Source: Shouchella sp047238345 (lineage in GTDB: Bacteria > Bacillota > Bacilli > Bacillales > Bacillaceae_D). From it: a DNA stretch of 64,000 nucleotides. The number at the start of each line of letters is the position of its first letter. Within the stretch, counting starts at the first letter, position 1. The notes below the pieces were generated by a model, which was not told where the DNA came from, searched no databases, and was given only the letters and a program-made list of their open reading frames with translations. Positions 1 through 8,712 of this stretch are shown piece after piece. The stretch covers positions 1,612,001-1,676,000 of the forward strand of contig NZ_JBDFMQ010000001.1 in the NCBI RefSeq assembly GCF_047238345.1. The letters are read 5' to 3'. The position numbers were made by a program, and so were the translations under genes.

Positions 1-1005
1 TGCATAAGACAACACTTTGCTGAAAAAGAGCGCTTTGCGAATTTCTTCAATGAGCTCTTCTTTATTTTCAGATAAAGAAGCTGGTTTTGGTCCAGTTAAC
101 ACTTTACTTGCTTCTATTCTTTCATCCTTTATCGCCGATAAAAAGCGGGCGAACACGGACTCTGTAATAATAGAAAGAGGGACACCTAAGTCAAGTGCGC
201 TTTTGCTTGTCCACTTTCCTGTTCCTTTTTGCCCAGCGGAATCAAGAATGACGTCTACTAATGCTTGTCCAGTTTCTTCATCTCGCTTCGTGAAAATATC
301 TGCTGTAATCTCGATTAGATAACTATCAAGTTCACCATCATTCCACTCTTTAAACGTATGATGAAGATCTTCGTTGTCCAAGCCGACAATTTCTTTCAAT
401 AGTGCATAGGATTCAGAAATAAGCTGCATATCGCCATATTCAATCCCGTTATGCACCATTTTGACATAGTGACCAGCGCCATCAGGTCCAATATAAGTGG
501 TACAAGGTTCACCATTTACTTTTGCTGATATATCTTCAAATAAAGGACGAACAAGCTCGTACGCTTCTTTTTGTCCCCCTGGCATAATCGATGGACCTTT
601 GAGAGCGCCTTCTTCGCCGCCAGATACACCAGCACCGATAAAGTGAACACCGTGCGCCTCTACATGCGCGGAACGACGAATGGTATCGGTATAGTACGTA
701 TTGCCACCGTCAATCAGTATATCTTTCTCGTCAAGAAGAGGAAGGAGTGAATCGATCACAGAATCGGTTACTTCTCCAGCTTGAACCATCAACATAATCT
801 TTCTTGGTGTCTCTAGTGAATCAATCAGTTCCTGTAAAGAGTACGTACCCACTAGGTTTTTATTTTCTTCAAGAGCAATAATTTGTTTCACTCGCTCTGC
901 AGATACATCATATAAAGATACGCTATATCCTTTACTTTCAAAGTTAAGAGCTAAACTTCTCCCCATAACCCCAACACCAATAATTCCGATATTTTGCTTC
1001 GTCAT
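1..1005 (-). CDS. gnd: 6-phosphogluconate dehydrogenase, decarboxylating (3' end outside window)
   Basis: Oxidises 6-phosphogluconate to ribulose-5-phosphate and CO2 with NAD(P)+, in the cytosolic pentose phosphate or gluconate branch. The frame opens with an N-terminal Rossmann motif (NIGIIGVGVMGRSLA) and continues through the substrate-binding stretches GAGVSGGEEGALKGPSIMPGG and GPDGAGHYVKMVHNGIEYGD, which contain the family's catalytic Lys (KMVHN). It stays open to base 1, giving 335 of about 470 codons; the C-terminal part is lost at the window edge. The ATG start (1003-1005) follows an AGAAAGGA ribosome site. No neighbour is obviously co-transcribed. Identification is secure from the motifs. 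Confidence 0.96.
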   Translation of the reverse strand, partial: MTKQNIGIIGVGVMGRSLALNFESKGYSVSLYDVSAERVKQIIALEENKNLVGTYSLQELIDSLETPRKIMLMVQAGEVTDSVIDSLLPLLDEKDILIDGGNTYYTDTIRRSAHVEAHGVHFIGAGVSGGEEGALKGPSIMPGGQKEAYELVRPLFEDISAKVNGEPCTTYIGPDGAGHYVKMVHNGIEYGDMQLISESYALLKEIVGLDNEDLHHTFKEWNDGELDSYLIEITADIFTKRDEETGQALVDVILDSAGQKGTGKWTSKSALDLGVPLSIITESVFARFLSAIKDERIEASKVLTGPKPASLSENKEELIEEIRKALFFSKVLSYA

Positions 1006-1134
1006 TGCGTACGTCCTTTCTCTATTGCTTACAAGCATCAAGCATCTTTGTCTTTATAAAAAAGAACACTCGAACATTCGCTTTGAACATACCATATGAA
1101 AGCGATTTCGAGCAAGCCGAGAATTGTAAGTTGC

Positions 1135-1851
1135 CTATTTTATTGCTTTGATGAGAATATGACCAATTTTATCTTTATAGTGTGCCATCAATGACTGGTG
1201 TTGATGCATCTTTTCGTAGTAGGAGGGAGCGATGTTAGAAGAAGGTTGCATATCATTTCCTTTATCTGTTTCGTCAAGTTGCAACGTTGCCGCCGTGAAC
1301 ATCTCCATGACAACGATATGATGAAACCCTGCATTTGCCAGTGCTTCTTGCCATTCCTTTGCATGAAGAAGCTTTGAAAACCCATATTGTGTTTTAAGTG
1401 TTTCTTGTTCATTTGTCGATAAGGGTGAAAAACAAACAAATTCGTTTAAATAAATGCTGCCGTTCTGTTTTAAAACGCGATGAATTTCGCTTAAACCTTC
1501 TTGAATGGAAGCAAAGCTTAGTACCGATTCGGATAAGGCGTAATTCGTGGTTGAATCATTTAAAGGAATGGCTTCAACCAATGCTTGTCGTAAATCAACA
1601 GAAAGATATTGTGATTCAAAACGCTCCTGTGCTTTTTTAAACATAAGGGGATGTGGTTCTAACGCCGTTACCTGACAATCATATAATTGTTTAATATAAG
1701 CGGCGGTTTGTCCGGTACCACACCCACAATCTAAAACAACGGAATCTTCATCAAGCTCCATACCCATAATCATCTCAGTAGATTTTTTGAATCCTCCTGG
1801 GTGCGCACTTCCAATTCCGAATGTGGCAAGCATATCCGTGTATTTTTCCAT
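1135..1851 (-). CDS. class I SAM-dependent methyltransferase
   Basis: Predicted cytosolic methyltransferase of 238 residues with a Rossmann SAM-binding fold. Motif I is VLDCGCGTGQTAAYI near residue 40; an acidic strand end (ALEPHP) and a later LSESVLSFAS/LKQNGSIYLNE stretch match motifs II-IV of the UbiE/Methyltransf_11 group. The substrate cannot be read from sequence. I chose the ATG at 1849-1851 because a strong GGGAGGTGG site lies five bases upstream; a GTG three codons earlier is in frame but overlaps that site. It stands alone between divergent genes. Confidence 0.85.
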   Translation of the reverse strand: MEKYTDMLATFGIGSAHPGGFKKSTEMIMGMELDEDSVVLDCGCGTGQTAAYIKQLYDCQVTALEPHPLMFKKAQERFESQYLSVDLRQALVEAIPLNDSTTNYALSESVLSFASIQEGLSEIHRVLKQNGSIYLNEFVCFSPLSTNEQETLKTQYGFSKLLHAKEWQEALANAGFHHIVVMEMFTAATLQLDETDKGNDMQPSSNIAPSYYEKMHQHQSLMAHYKDKIGHILIKAIK

Positions 1852-1921
1852 AAAAACCACCTCCCATTTTTTTATATCGTATGAACGTGTTGACGTTATG
1901 TGCCTACTATTCCTGTCTCAA

Positions 1922-1938
1922 TGTTACGGTTTCATTAC
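1922..1938 (+). promoter_or_regulatory. possible WalR-type box upstream of the 3D-domain gene
   Basis: TGTTAC, five bases, then CATTAC. The first half fits the WalR (YycF) consensus TGTWAH exactly and the second fits four of six. In B. subtilis the related wall gene yocH is a WalR target. The link here is inference from a 10/12 match. Confidence 0.28.
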
Positions 1939-2113
1939 AAAAAGATTAAATAGATTGTAATTAGTATTATCCTAGGACAACAACGAGTAGGTATGAAACA
2001 GATTACGAGAAGGAGGCGCTCTTGTTTATATGATGTTCGTAAAGAATGGTTGCCACCAAAATAAAAGATTTTGTGGGACTGACGCAAAAAACGTAATTAA
2101 GGAGAGGGTAAAT

Positions 2114-3130
2114 ATGAAATATATGTTTGGTTTTGTTGCAACGTTGCTTTTAGGCGTTTTGTTTTTTCTACCAACTCATACATATGCGCAAGCAGCTACT
2201 AGTATTGAAGTAAATGACGAGAGTGAAAGAGTAGAGTGGCTACAACAACAATTAGTGGATCAAGGCTTTTTAAAAGAAGAGAAACGGACGTCAGTTTTTG
2301 ATGAAGATACCGTAGATGCAGTGGCTGCTTATCAAAAAGCTCACGGCTTAAGCGTTGATGGAATTCCTGGCAAGCAAACATTAGGTGCGTTAGAAGTGTT
2401 AAAAGAGGGAAGTGAGGGCTCTCTCGTAAAAGCGCTACAAGCACGATTGTATGAACTAAAGTATTATCAAGATTCTGTTGACGGGCATTACGGTCAAAGT
2501 ACGAAGCAAGCAGTAACGGCTTTCCAACAAGCAAATCAACTTCTTGTCGATGGGGTAGCTGGCCCAGAAACCCACGCACATCTATACTACAATCAAAATA
2601 AAGTAGCACACGTTGTGACAGAAGTGAAACCACAAGAACAACAGCCAAAAAGTGAGCCGAGCACGGAAAAAGAGGTTGTAGCTCATGCTGAACCAAAAGT
2701 AGAGGAACCAAAGGCTACGGAACAGGCGGAAGAAGCTGCAAGTGATACAGAGGAGCAGCAACAACAGACGACTGAAGAAAGTGTTACAGAAGAAACAACA
2801 ACAGAGGAAGAAGTAGTTTCAACAACAACGGAACCTTCTGGTCAAACAATGAAAATGGAAGCAACGGCGTATACAGCGTATTGTAACGGTTGCTCAGGTG
2901 TCACTAGAACCGGAATTGATTTACGAGCAAATCCAAATCAAAAAGTAGTTGCGGTAGATCCAAATGTCATTCCGTTAGGTAGTCGAGTATATGTTGAAGG
3001 CTACGGAGAAGCAATTGCAGGCGATACAGGTGGCGCAATTAAAGGGCATAAAATTGATTTATTTGTGCAAACAAAGGATGAAGCGTATACGTTTGGACGT
3101 CAACAAGTTCAAGTTACTGTATTAGATTAA
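2114..3130 (+). CDS. secreted cell-wall protein: two peptidoglycan-binding domains plus 3D domain (YocH-like)
   Basis: 338 residues. Order: Sec signal peptide (about 1-25, cleavage likely after TYA), two peptidoglycan_binding_1 repeats (about 35-85 and 100-150, with DVDG/SVDG-type turns), a low-complexity Glu/Gln/Thr linker (about 165-250), then a C-terminal 3D domain. That domain shows its three conserved Asp residues in VAVDPNVIPLG, AGDTGGAIKG and KIDLFV; in this fold, shared with Slt35/MltA-type transglycosylases, they form the active site. Likely role is peptidoglycan remodelling outside the cell. The ATG at 2114 follows AAGGAGAGGG; an in-frame ATG at 2030 would put 28 residues ahead of the signal peptide and has no better site. 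Confidence 0.86.
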   Translation: MKYMFGFVATLLLGVLFFLPTHTYAQAATSIEVNDESERVEWLQQQLVDQGFLKEEKRTSVFDEDTVDAVAAYQKAHGLSVDGIPGKQTLGALEVLKEGSEGSLVKALQARLYELKYYQDSVDGHYGQSTKQAVTAFQQANQLLVDGVAGPETHAHLYYNQNKVAHVVTEVKPQEQQPKSEPSTEKEVVAHAEPKVEEPKATEQAEEAASDTEEQQQQTTEESVTEETTTEEEVVSTTTEPSGQTMKMEATAYTAYCNGCSGVTRTGIDLRANPNQKVVAVDPNVIPLGSRVYVEGYGEAIAGDTGGAIKGHKIDLFVQTKDEAYTFGRQQVQVTVLD

Positions 3131-3139
3131 AACAAAAAG

Positions 3140-3177
3140 GCTGGGACAATCGGTCGTTCGATTGTTCCAGCTTTTTT
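3140..3177. terminator. bidirectional intrinsic terminator
   Basis: 13-bp stem with one wobble (3140-3152 with 3159-3171), six-base loop and T6 on the plus strand; an A-rich run on the other side gives a weaker T-run for the converging CDF gene. Confidence 0.85.
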
Positions 3178-4054
3178 ATGCGTCTTGTTTAGCAGGTTCG
3201 ATGTGAACGGTTGTATGCGGAATATCATGTTCATCATAAAGAGCTTGTTCAATGGAGTCGGCAATGTCATGGCTTTTTTTGACCGTCATCGAAGGCTGGA
3301 CGGCAATGGTGACATCAGCATAAACGGTAGAACCGACCTGCCTTGCTTTTAATGCAAGAACGTCTTCGATTCCTTCGATTGCTAGAACCGTTGATATGAA
3401 AGGACTTAACGCCTCATCATTAAACCCATCAGTTAACGAATGACTCGCATCTTTGAAAATAGACCACGCTGTATAACAAATGATTAGACCGATAATAAAT
3501 GCAGTTAGGGAATCAATCCATCCTAAGTGAAAATGAGAACCGATGATCCCTATGACTACACCAACACTTACAAGAGCATCATTTTTATTATCTTGTGAAG
3601 CAGCCATTAAAGCTTGACTATTGATTTTTTTGGCTAGTTTGCGGTTGTAACGATAGACGAGCAACATCACAATCGCACTAAAGCCAGCAACCCATGCGGT
3701 AATTAAACTAGGAGCTTCAACAGTCTCACGATTAAATAAGCTGGTGCCTGCATTAATTAATACTTGAATTCCGATAACTGCCATAATAAACGACGCTAAT
3801 AATGCTGCGATATGTTCCGCTCTAAAATGTCCGTAAGGGTGATCATCATCAGGTGGTTTTTGAGAAATTCGTAACCCTACGAGTACTGCCACAGAAACGA
3901 TGATGTCTGCTGCATTGTTATAGCCGTCTGCAATTAATGCTTGCGATAGAAAAATATAGCCGATCACTAACTTTAAACTAGCTAAAAAAAGATACGTTCC
4001 AATGCTTAGCCAAGCACCACTTTCACCTTTTCTTAATTCTTCGTATCGTCTCAT
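3176..4054 (-). CDS. cation diffusion facilitator (CDF) family transporter
   Basis: 292-residue membrane protein that should export a divalent metal (Zn, Mn, Fe or Co) in exchange for protons. Six hydrophobic segments lie in the first 200 residues. The site-A signature appears as DGYNNAAD in TM2 and DNKND in TM5; the HPYGHFRAEH loop after TM2 is the family's HP(F/Y)GH motif. The C-terminal cytoplasmic domain (about 205-290) has the ferredoxin-like metal-binding layout with DVTI and His residues. Metal specificity cannot be decided. The start ATG (4052-4054) follows GAAAGGA. Convergent with the 3D-domain gene; transcribed alone. Confidence 0.9.
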   Translation of the reverse strand: MRRYEELRKGESGAWLSIGTYLFLASLKLVIGYIFLSQALIADGYNNAADIIVSVAVLVGLRISQKPPDDDHPYGHFRAEHIAALLASFIMAVIGIQVLINAGTSLFNRETVEAPSLITAWVAGFSAIVMLLVYRYNRKLAKKINSQALMAASQDNKNDALVSVGVVIGIIGSHFHLGWIDSLTAFIIGLIICYTAWSIFKDASHSLTDGFNDEALSPFISTVLAIEGIEDVLALKARQVGSTVYADVTIAVQPSMTVKKSHDIADSIEQALYDEHDIPHTTVHIEPAKQDA

Positions 4055-4564
4055 ATCGTTTCCTTTCTCTTATGGAATTTATAAAAGCATTATGCATCAG
4101 TCGATTTCACAATGGCTGATCATGATTTTTTTACGAATAATAACAGCAATATCGTTTTTAACATTCGCCATTATTAATGGGGTGCGATTCAAAACTCAGC
4201 TATTTCGGGTAATCGCACCGACATCCACACATACGTACTGTTCCTGGGGCAGTCGTCACCAACTTCAAAGATTGTTATCATGAATGTTTTATCTGGTTCC
4301 ATTCATTGTTGTTCGTGATACGCCCTTTCGAAAAACAATACTGACATCCATACATTCACCTAATTTTTAAACTGTTTGAAAATAAAAATTCATGTTATAG
4401 TAATAGAAATAAATTTTTCATTTACATTAGATTCATTAATGCCGAACAATGATGAGTGCGAAAAAATGATTTTCTCGTTCGGACGTAAATGATAAAAGAG
4501 TTTTATTTTTTTAGTATGGACAACACGTACACATTTTATTAGGAGTTAGAAAGGAAGCTTTTTT
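4055..4564. other. 510-bp intergenic region upstream of ilvE
   Basis: No gene recognised. It holds a 9-bp inverted repeat GGTGCGATT/AATCGCACC (4181-4189 and 4211-4219, 21-base loop, no T-run) and a second, CCGAAC/GTTCGG, around 4443-4480 in the presumed ilvE leader. A TATAGT/TAATAG box near 4396-4406 could be a -10, but the TTGAAA at 4376 is only 14 bases away. I looked for T-box motifs (AGAGAGT, GGGTGGNACCGCG) and saw none. Confidence 0.4.
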
Positions 4565-5647
4565 ATGACAGAACATACGCTAGAAATTATGAAATGTACT
4601 CACGAAAAGCAAAAACCTGATGACGATTCACTTCTATTTGGGACGGTCTTCACCGATCACATGTTTATCATGGATTACTCCGAAGATAAAGGCTGGTACA
4701 GTCCACGAATTATTCCTTATCAACCTTTAACATTAGATCCTGCTGCAATGGTTTTTCATTATGGTCAAACGGTTTTTGAAGGGTTAAAAGCATATCGTTC
4801 TAAAAAAGATGATGCGATTCATTTGTTCCGACCAGATATGAACATTAAGCGATTAAATCGTTCGAGTGAACGGTTGAATATCCCGGCGATTGATGAGGAT
4901 CAAGTGTTGAAATATTTAAAAGAACTGTTAACGATTGATAAAAATTGGATTCCAAAAAAAGACGGCACCTCGCTCTATATTCGCCCTTTTATTATTTCTA
5001 CAGAAACTAATTTAAGTGTTGCGCCATCACAATCTTACAAATTAATGATTATTTTATCGCCTGTTGGTGCCTATTACAAAGAAGGTATGGCGCCTGTTAG
5101 TATATTAGTTGAAGAACGTTATACACGTGCAGCGCCAGGTGGAACTGGTACGGCGAAAACAGCTGGTAACTATTGTTCAGCTTATAAAGCATAAGCTAGA
5201 GCGACAGCGAAAGAAAAAGCTCAAGTTCTGTGGCTTGATGCAAGTGAAAAGACGTATATTGAAGAAGTAGGCAGTATGAATGTCTTCTTTAAAGTGAATG
5301 GTGAAGTTGTAACACCGAAATTGAATGACAGTATTCTGCCAGGGGTTACACGGGATAGCGTAATTCAAGTGCTTAAAGAATGGGGAATTCCGGTTCAAGA
5401 AAAGAAGCTGTCGATTGAAGAGATTTATCAAGCATCTCGAGACGGCATCTTGGAAGAAGCGTTTGGAACAGGGACAGCTGCGGTCATTTCACCAGTTGGA
5501 CAATTGGAATGGAATGATGAAACAATCGTTATTAATGAAAATAATACAGGCCCGTTAGCACAACGACTTTACGATTATTTAACGAAGTTGTATGTGGGAG
5601 AAGAAGAAGATCGTCTGGGCTGGATAGTGAAGGTTGATCACGAATAA
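4565..5647 (+). pseudogene. ilvE: branched-chain amino acid aminotransferase interrupted by one in-frame TAA
   Basis: A 361-codon reading frame for a class IV PLP aminotransferase (Leu/Ile/Val to 2-oxo acids), the usual length for Bacillus IlvE/IlvK. Motifs on both sides are intact: VFHYGQTVFEGLKAYR, RFNR-type NIKRLNRSSERL, the PLP lysine in TAKTAGNY, then EEVGSMNVFF, LPGVTRDS and EEAFGTGTAAVISPVG. A TAA at 5192-5194 splits it in the same frame after residue 209 (YKA*ARATAKEK). Family members usually have Gln there (LKAQ), so CAA to TAA is the simplest explanation. Ribosome site GAAAGGAAG precedes ATG 4565. Real nonsense mutation, suppressed stop or sequence error cannot be separated here. 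Confidence 0.88.
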
Positions 5648-5668
5648 TCGTTAATAGCGGAGGAATGA

Positions 5669-6472
5669 ATGATAAAAGCAGTATTCTTTGATTTAGATGA
5701 TACGTTACTTTGGGACAAAAAAAGCATTGCGCTTGCATTTCGGCAGACGTGTCTCCATGCATCTATTGAAAAAAACGTAGACCCAAATCAGTTAGAAGTG
5801 TTCGTTCGCCAGGCAGCAAGAACGCTGTATGAAGGGTATGACATATACCCATTTACAGTGAATATTGGCATCAATCCTTTTGAAGGGTTATGGGGAGAAT
5901 TTCGTGACGAAGGAAGAGAATTTGCAGCATTAAGAGAAGTTGCGCCACATTACCAAAGAGAAGCGTGGTACGAAGGTTTACAAAAGCTTGGTGTATATGA
6001 TGAGGCTTTTGCGTTGGAACTTGCACATCTCTTTCCGATTGAAAGGCGAAAACATCCAGTTGTTTATGATGATACTTTTTCGACTTTAAATGCGTTAAAA
6101 GACAACGTACAGCTTGTTTTAATTACAAATGGCTCACCAGATTTACAAAATACAAAATTAGAACTGACGCCAGAGCTTGTTCCATACTTTGATCACATTC
6201 TAATTTCCGGTGCTTTCGGGCAAGGGAAACCAAAGGTACGTATGTTTGAAGAAGCCCTCTCTCGTTTGGAGATTGCTCCTAATGAAACGCTAATGGTCGG
6301 GGATAATCTACATACGGATATATTGGGTGCAAACGCAAGCGACATACCATCTGTTTGGTTAAACCGAGACCGAGTGCTGAACAATACTGATAGTAAGCCG
6401 ACTTTTGAAATTCATTCACTACAAGATTTATTAGAATTAGAAAATTTGAAACAGTCGCTTGCGAATCAATAG
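5669..6472 (+). CDS. HAD-superfamily hydrolase (phosphatase)
   Basis: 267 residues with all four HAD motifs: I, FFDLDDTLL with nucleophile Asp8 and Asp10; II, LITNGSPDLQ; III, GKPKVRMFEEAL; IV, MVGDNLHTDILGA. A helical C1-type cap lies between about residues 20 and 110. It resembles the YsaA/YjjG-like family of small-metabolite phosphatases; substrate unknown. ATG 5669 follows GCGGAGGAATGA. It starts 21 bases after the ilvE frame, so it was probably read from the same transcript. A THI-box element begins 40 bases downstream. Confidence 0.88.
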   Translation: MIKAVFFDLDDTLLWDKKSIALAFRQTCLHASIEKNVDPNQLEVFVRQAARTLYEGYDIYPFTVNIGINPFEGLWGEFRDEGREFAALREVAPHYQREAWYEGLQKLGVYDEAFALELAHLFPIERRKHPVVYDDTFSTLNALKDNVQLVLITNGSPDLQNTKLELTPELVPYFDHILISGAFGQGKPKVRMFEEALSRLEIAPNETLMVGDNLHTDILGANASDIPSVWLNRDRVLNNTDSKPTFEIHSLQDLLELENLKQSLANQ

Positions 6473-6512
6473 AGAGTATGATCTAATTAGTTTGTAGAAT
6501 AAAATTTAATAG

Positions 6513-6593
6513 CCACTAGGGGTGCAAAAAGCTGAGAGAGGACTTGTCCTTAACCCTTTACCTGATCTAGATAATGCTAGCGAAGGGAAGTGC
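6513..6593 (+). promoter_or_regulatory. TPP riboswitch (THI box) aptamer
   Basis: The conserved THI-element blocks occur in order: ACTAGGGGTGC, GCTGAGA, ACCCTTT-CCTGATCTAGATAATGCTAGCG, then GGGAAGTG, with a closing CACT/AGTG pairing. It precedes an intrinsic terminator and the ECF transporter operon, so thiamine pyrophosphate should switch the operon off. Confidence 0.97.
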
Positions 6594-6645
6594 GATATGT
6601 AAGTTGTAGGTTTGTGTTACACACAACCGGTTTATTTACATACGT

Positions 6646-6675
6646 CGTTCCATCGTTTAGATGGAGCGTTTTTTT
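6646..6675 (+). terminator. riboswitch-controlled terminator
   Basis: 8-bp stem (6646-6653 with 6661-6668, one wobble), seven-base loop and T7. It lies between the TPP aptamer and ykoE and is the natural expression platform. Confidence 0.85.
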
Positions 6676-6703
6676 GTTTTCTTGGTGGTGGACTGGAGAA
6701 AAA

Positions 6704-7285
6704 ATGATGAAAAGAAAAAAGTTAACGTTGGTGGACATTCTAATTACGGTCATGATTGCAACTGTATTTGCTGTTGTGTATCGCTTATGGAGTCCTATTA
6801 GTGATTTAGTTGGTGTCTTTGGTTTGCAGCTTGAACAACTTATTTATGGAATGTGGTTTATTGCAGGAACGCTTGCTGCATTGATCATCCGAAAACCGTT
6901 TATTGCACTTATTGCGGAAACTGCAGCCGCATCAGGAGAATTCATTGCAGGTTCTCCCTACGGAGGTATTTTACTTATATATGGAATTGCCCAAGGAATT
7001 GGAATGGAGTTTGCATTCGCTCTATTCAGATATAAAGTATTTACAATTTGGACGGCAATGTTAGGTGGTGTATTTGCAAGTTTTGCATCTCTCGGTTTAG
7101 ATTTTTTATATGCAAATATCGGTCAGCTATCTGCTTGGGTCTTATCGTTACGAATTATTTTCCGAACGGTTGGAGCGATTTTAATAACAGGCGTATTGGC
7201 GACAAAACTTGTGCAAGCTTTACAAAAAACAGGTGTGCTGAATGGCATTCAACCAAACGAACATAACGGAAAACCATACTCATGA
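6704..7285 (+). CDS. ykoE: ECF transporter substrate-binding (S) component, YkoE family
   Basis: 193-residue membrane protein with about five or six hydrophobic helices; it matches the YkoE family (VVYRLWSP, AETAAASGEFIAGSPYGG). YkoEDC-type transporters take up thiamine or its pyrimidine precursor, which fits the TPP riboswitch upstream. Start is ATG 6704 or the next codon, ATG 6707; both follow GGAG at 6695. The same frame is open upstream through the riboswitch terminator, but that part is untranslated leader. It overlaps ykoD by four bases (ATGA). Confidence 0.9.
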   Translation: MMKRKKLTLVDILITVMIATVFAVVYRLWSPISDLVGVFGLQLEQLIYGMWFIAGTLAALIIRKPFIALIAETAAASGEFIAGSPYGGILLIYGIAQGIGMEFAFALFRYKVFTIWTAMLGGVFASFASLGLDFLYANIGQLSAWVLSLRIIFRTVGAILITGVLATKLVQALQKTGVLNGIQPNEHNGKPYS

Positions 7286-8712
7286 GTCGACCATACAGCA
7301 TTCAGTTAAGTAATTTAACCGTTCAAAGTAGGAGCACAAGCCGTACAATCTTAGAGCGTGTATCGTTGGCAGTAAAACCAGGGGAAAACGTGTTAATTCT
7401 AGGTCCGAGCGGAGCAGGGAAATCTACGCTGTTACAAGTAATTGCAGGTTTGAGTAATTCTTTAAATGAATTAGACATTGATGTGGAGCATCTACATCTT
7501 CCAGCATGTAGTTACGTCTTTCAAGATCCTGATTCACAGTTTTGTATGCCTTATATGGATGAGGAGCTTGGATTTATGCTGGAAAATCAGTCTGTGCCGA
7601 CATCAGAGATGTCTCCTATTATCAAGCGTATGTTGCGCAAAGTTGGTTTGCCAGATCATCAACCACATACAGCCATTCAAACGCTCTCATTGGGCATGAA
7701 GCAGCGGTTAGCCCTTGCATCGGCTATGATTCAGAATGAAGAATGCATGATTTTAGACGAACCGTCTGCTTTATTAGATCCTGATGGAGCAGAAAAGCTT
7801 TGGGAAGAAATTGCAAATCAAACAAAAGATAAAACGGTCATCGCTGTTGAACATCGACTGACAGAAGCATTGCCTTACATGGATAGGATCTTATTACTAA
7901 ATCAAAAAGGTCAACTGATAGCAAATACGAAACCATCGTCTTTTTTTCATCACTATCGAAACGAAATTAAGGCAACAGGTATTTGGTATCCGAGTGCCTG
8001 GCACGATTATATTCAACAGAATCAATTATTGACGTCCTTACCGAACAAAGAAAAAACGATGCTGACCCTGACAAATTGGACGCTAATTCGTAAAAAGAAA
8101 AGCATGGTTGCCATTAAACAAGCGAAGGTTTACCAAAAAGATTGGATTTGTATAACAGGTGTGAATGGTGCAGGGAAATCATCATTTCTCTACGGTTTAA
8201 TGAATTTACTGACTCACACTGGGCGATATGACTTAAACGGTCATGCTGTTTCAAACAAAGAAGACGTAACGGATCGAATAAATTTTGTTTTTCAAAATCC
8301 TGAATATCAATTTGTCACAACATCGGTTGAGCAAGAACTCATTTATTCGGCAACAACCGATGCGCAAGAAGAGGCAGTGGCATCCATACTTGACCAATTT
8401 GGTCTCGCAGAACACCACCAAATGCATCCTTATCGCTTGTCGGTTGGGCAAAAAAGACGGCTAAGTGTAGCGACAGCTTTTGTAAATCAAAAAGCGTTTC
8501 TTTTGTTAGATGAACCAACGTTTGGACAAGATGCTAGTCAAACGTTTGCGGTCCTTAATGAAATGGAACGCTTTCGCCAATCAGGAGGAACAATTCTTAT
8601 GGTCACCCATGATGAAGCGTTAGTCGAGCATTTTGCTACGCAGCAGTGGGTCATCGAAAATGGTCAGCTCGTTTGTAGGGAAAGGAGGCAAGAACGTGGT
8701 TTACTCGGTTAA
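7282..8712 (+). CDS. ykoD: ECF transporter double ATPase, YkoD family
   Basis: 476 residues with two ABC ATPase modules in one chain. Module 1: Walker A GPSGAGKST (about residue 42), signature LSLGMKQR, Walker B MILDEPS. Module 2: Walker A GVNGAGKSS (about 294), signature LSVGQKRR, Walker B LLLDEPT. Q-loops are present in both (SYVFQDPDSQF and NFVFQNPEYQF). It energises the YkoE/YkoC transporter on the cytosolic face. The start ATG overlaps the ykoE stop (ATGA) and the 3' end overlaps ykoC by 17 bases, so the three are translationally coupled. Confidence 0.93.
   Translation: MSRPYSIQLSNLTVQSRSTSRTILERVSLAVKPGENVLILGPSGAGKSTLLQVIAGLSNSLNELDIDVEHLHLPACSYVFQDPDSQFCMPYMDEELGFMLENQSVPTSEMSPIIKRMLRKVGLPDHQPHTAIQTLSLGMKQRLALASAMIQNEECMILDEPSALLDPDGAEKLWEEIANQTKDKTVIAVEHRLTEALPYMDRILLLNQKGQLIANTKPSSFFHHYRNEIKATGIWYPSAWHDYIQQNQLLTSLPNKEKTMLTLTNWTLIRKKKSMVAIKQAKVYQKDWICITGVNGAGKSSFLYGLMNLLTHTGRYDLNGHAVSNKEDVTDRINFVFQNPEYQFVTTSVEQELIYSATTDAQEEAVASILDQFGLAEHHQMHPYRLSVGQKRRLSVATAFVNQKAFLLLDEPTFGQDASQTFAVLNEMERFRQSGGTILMVTHDEALVEHFATQQWVIENGQLVCRERRQERGLLG

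Noticed and set aside
17..322. 101-codon open frame on the plus strand
   Set aside because: Opposite the gnd coding frame, which has clear enzyme motifs; no ribosome site and an unlikely protein.
2199..2711. 170-codon open frame on the minus strand
   Set aside because: Antisense to the peptidoglycan-binding and Glu/Gln linker region; Leu/Val-rich shadow of biased codons.
4377..4564. Possible T-box or leucine-responsive leader before ilvE
   Set aside because: The conserved T-box sequences and the anticodon-type specifier layout were not found; only weak inverted repeats remain.
5177..5431. Frameshift as the cause of the ilvE break
   Set aside because: Both parts are in the same frame with nothing missing; a single stop codon explains the split.
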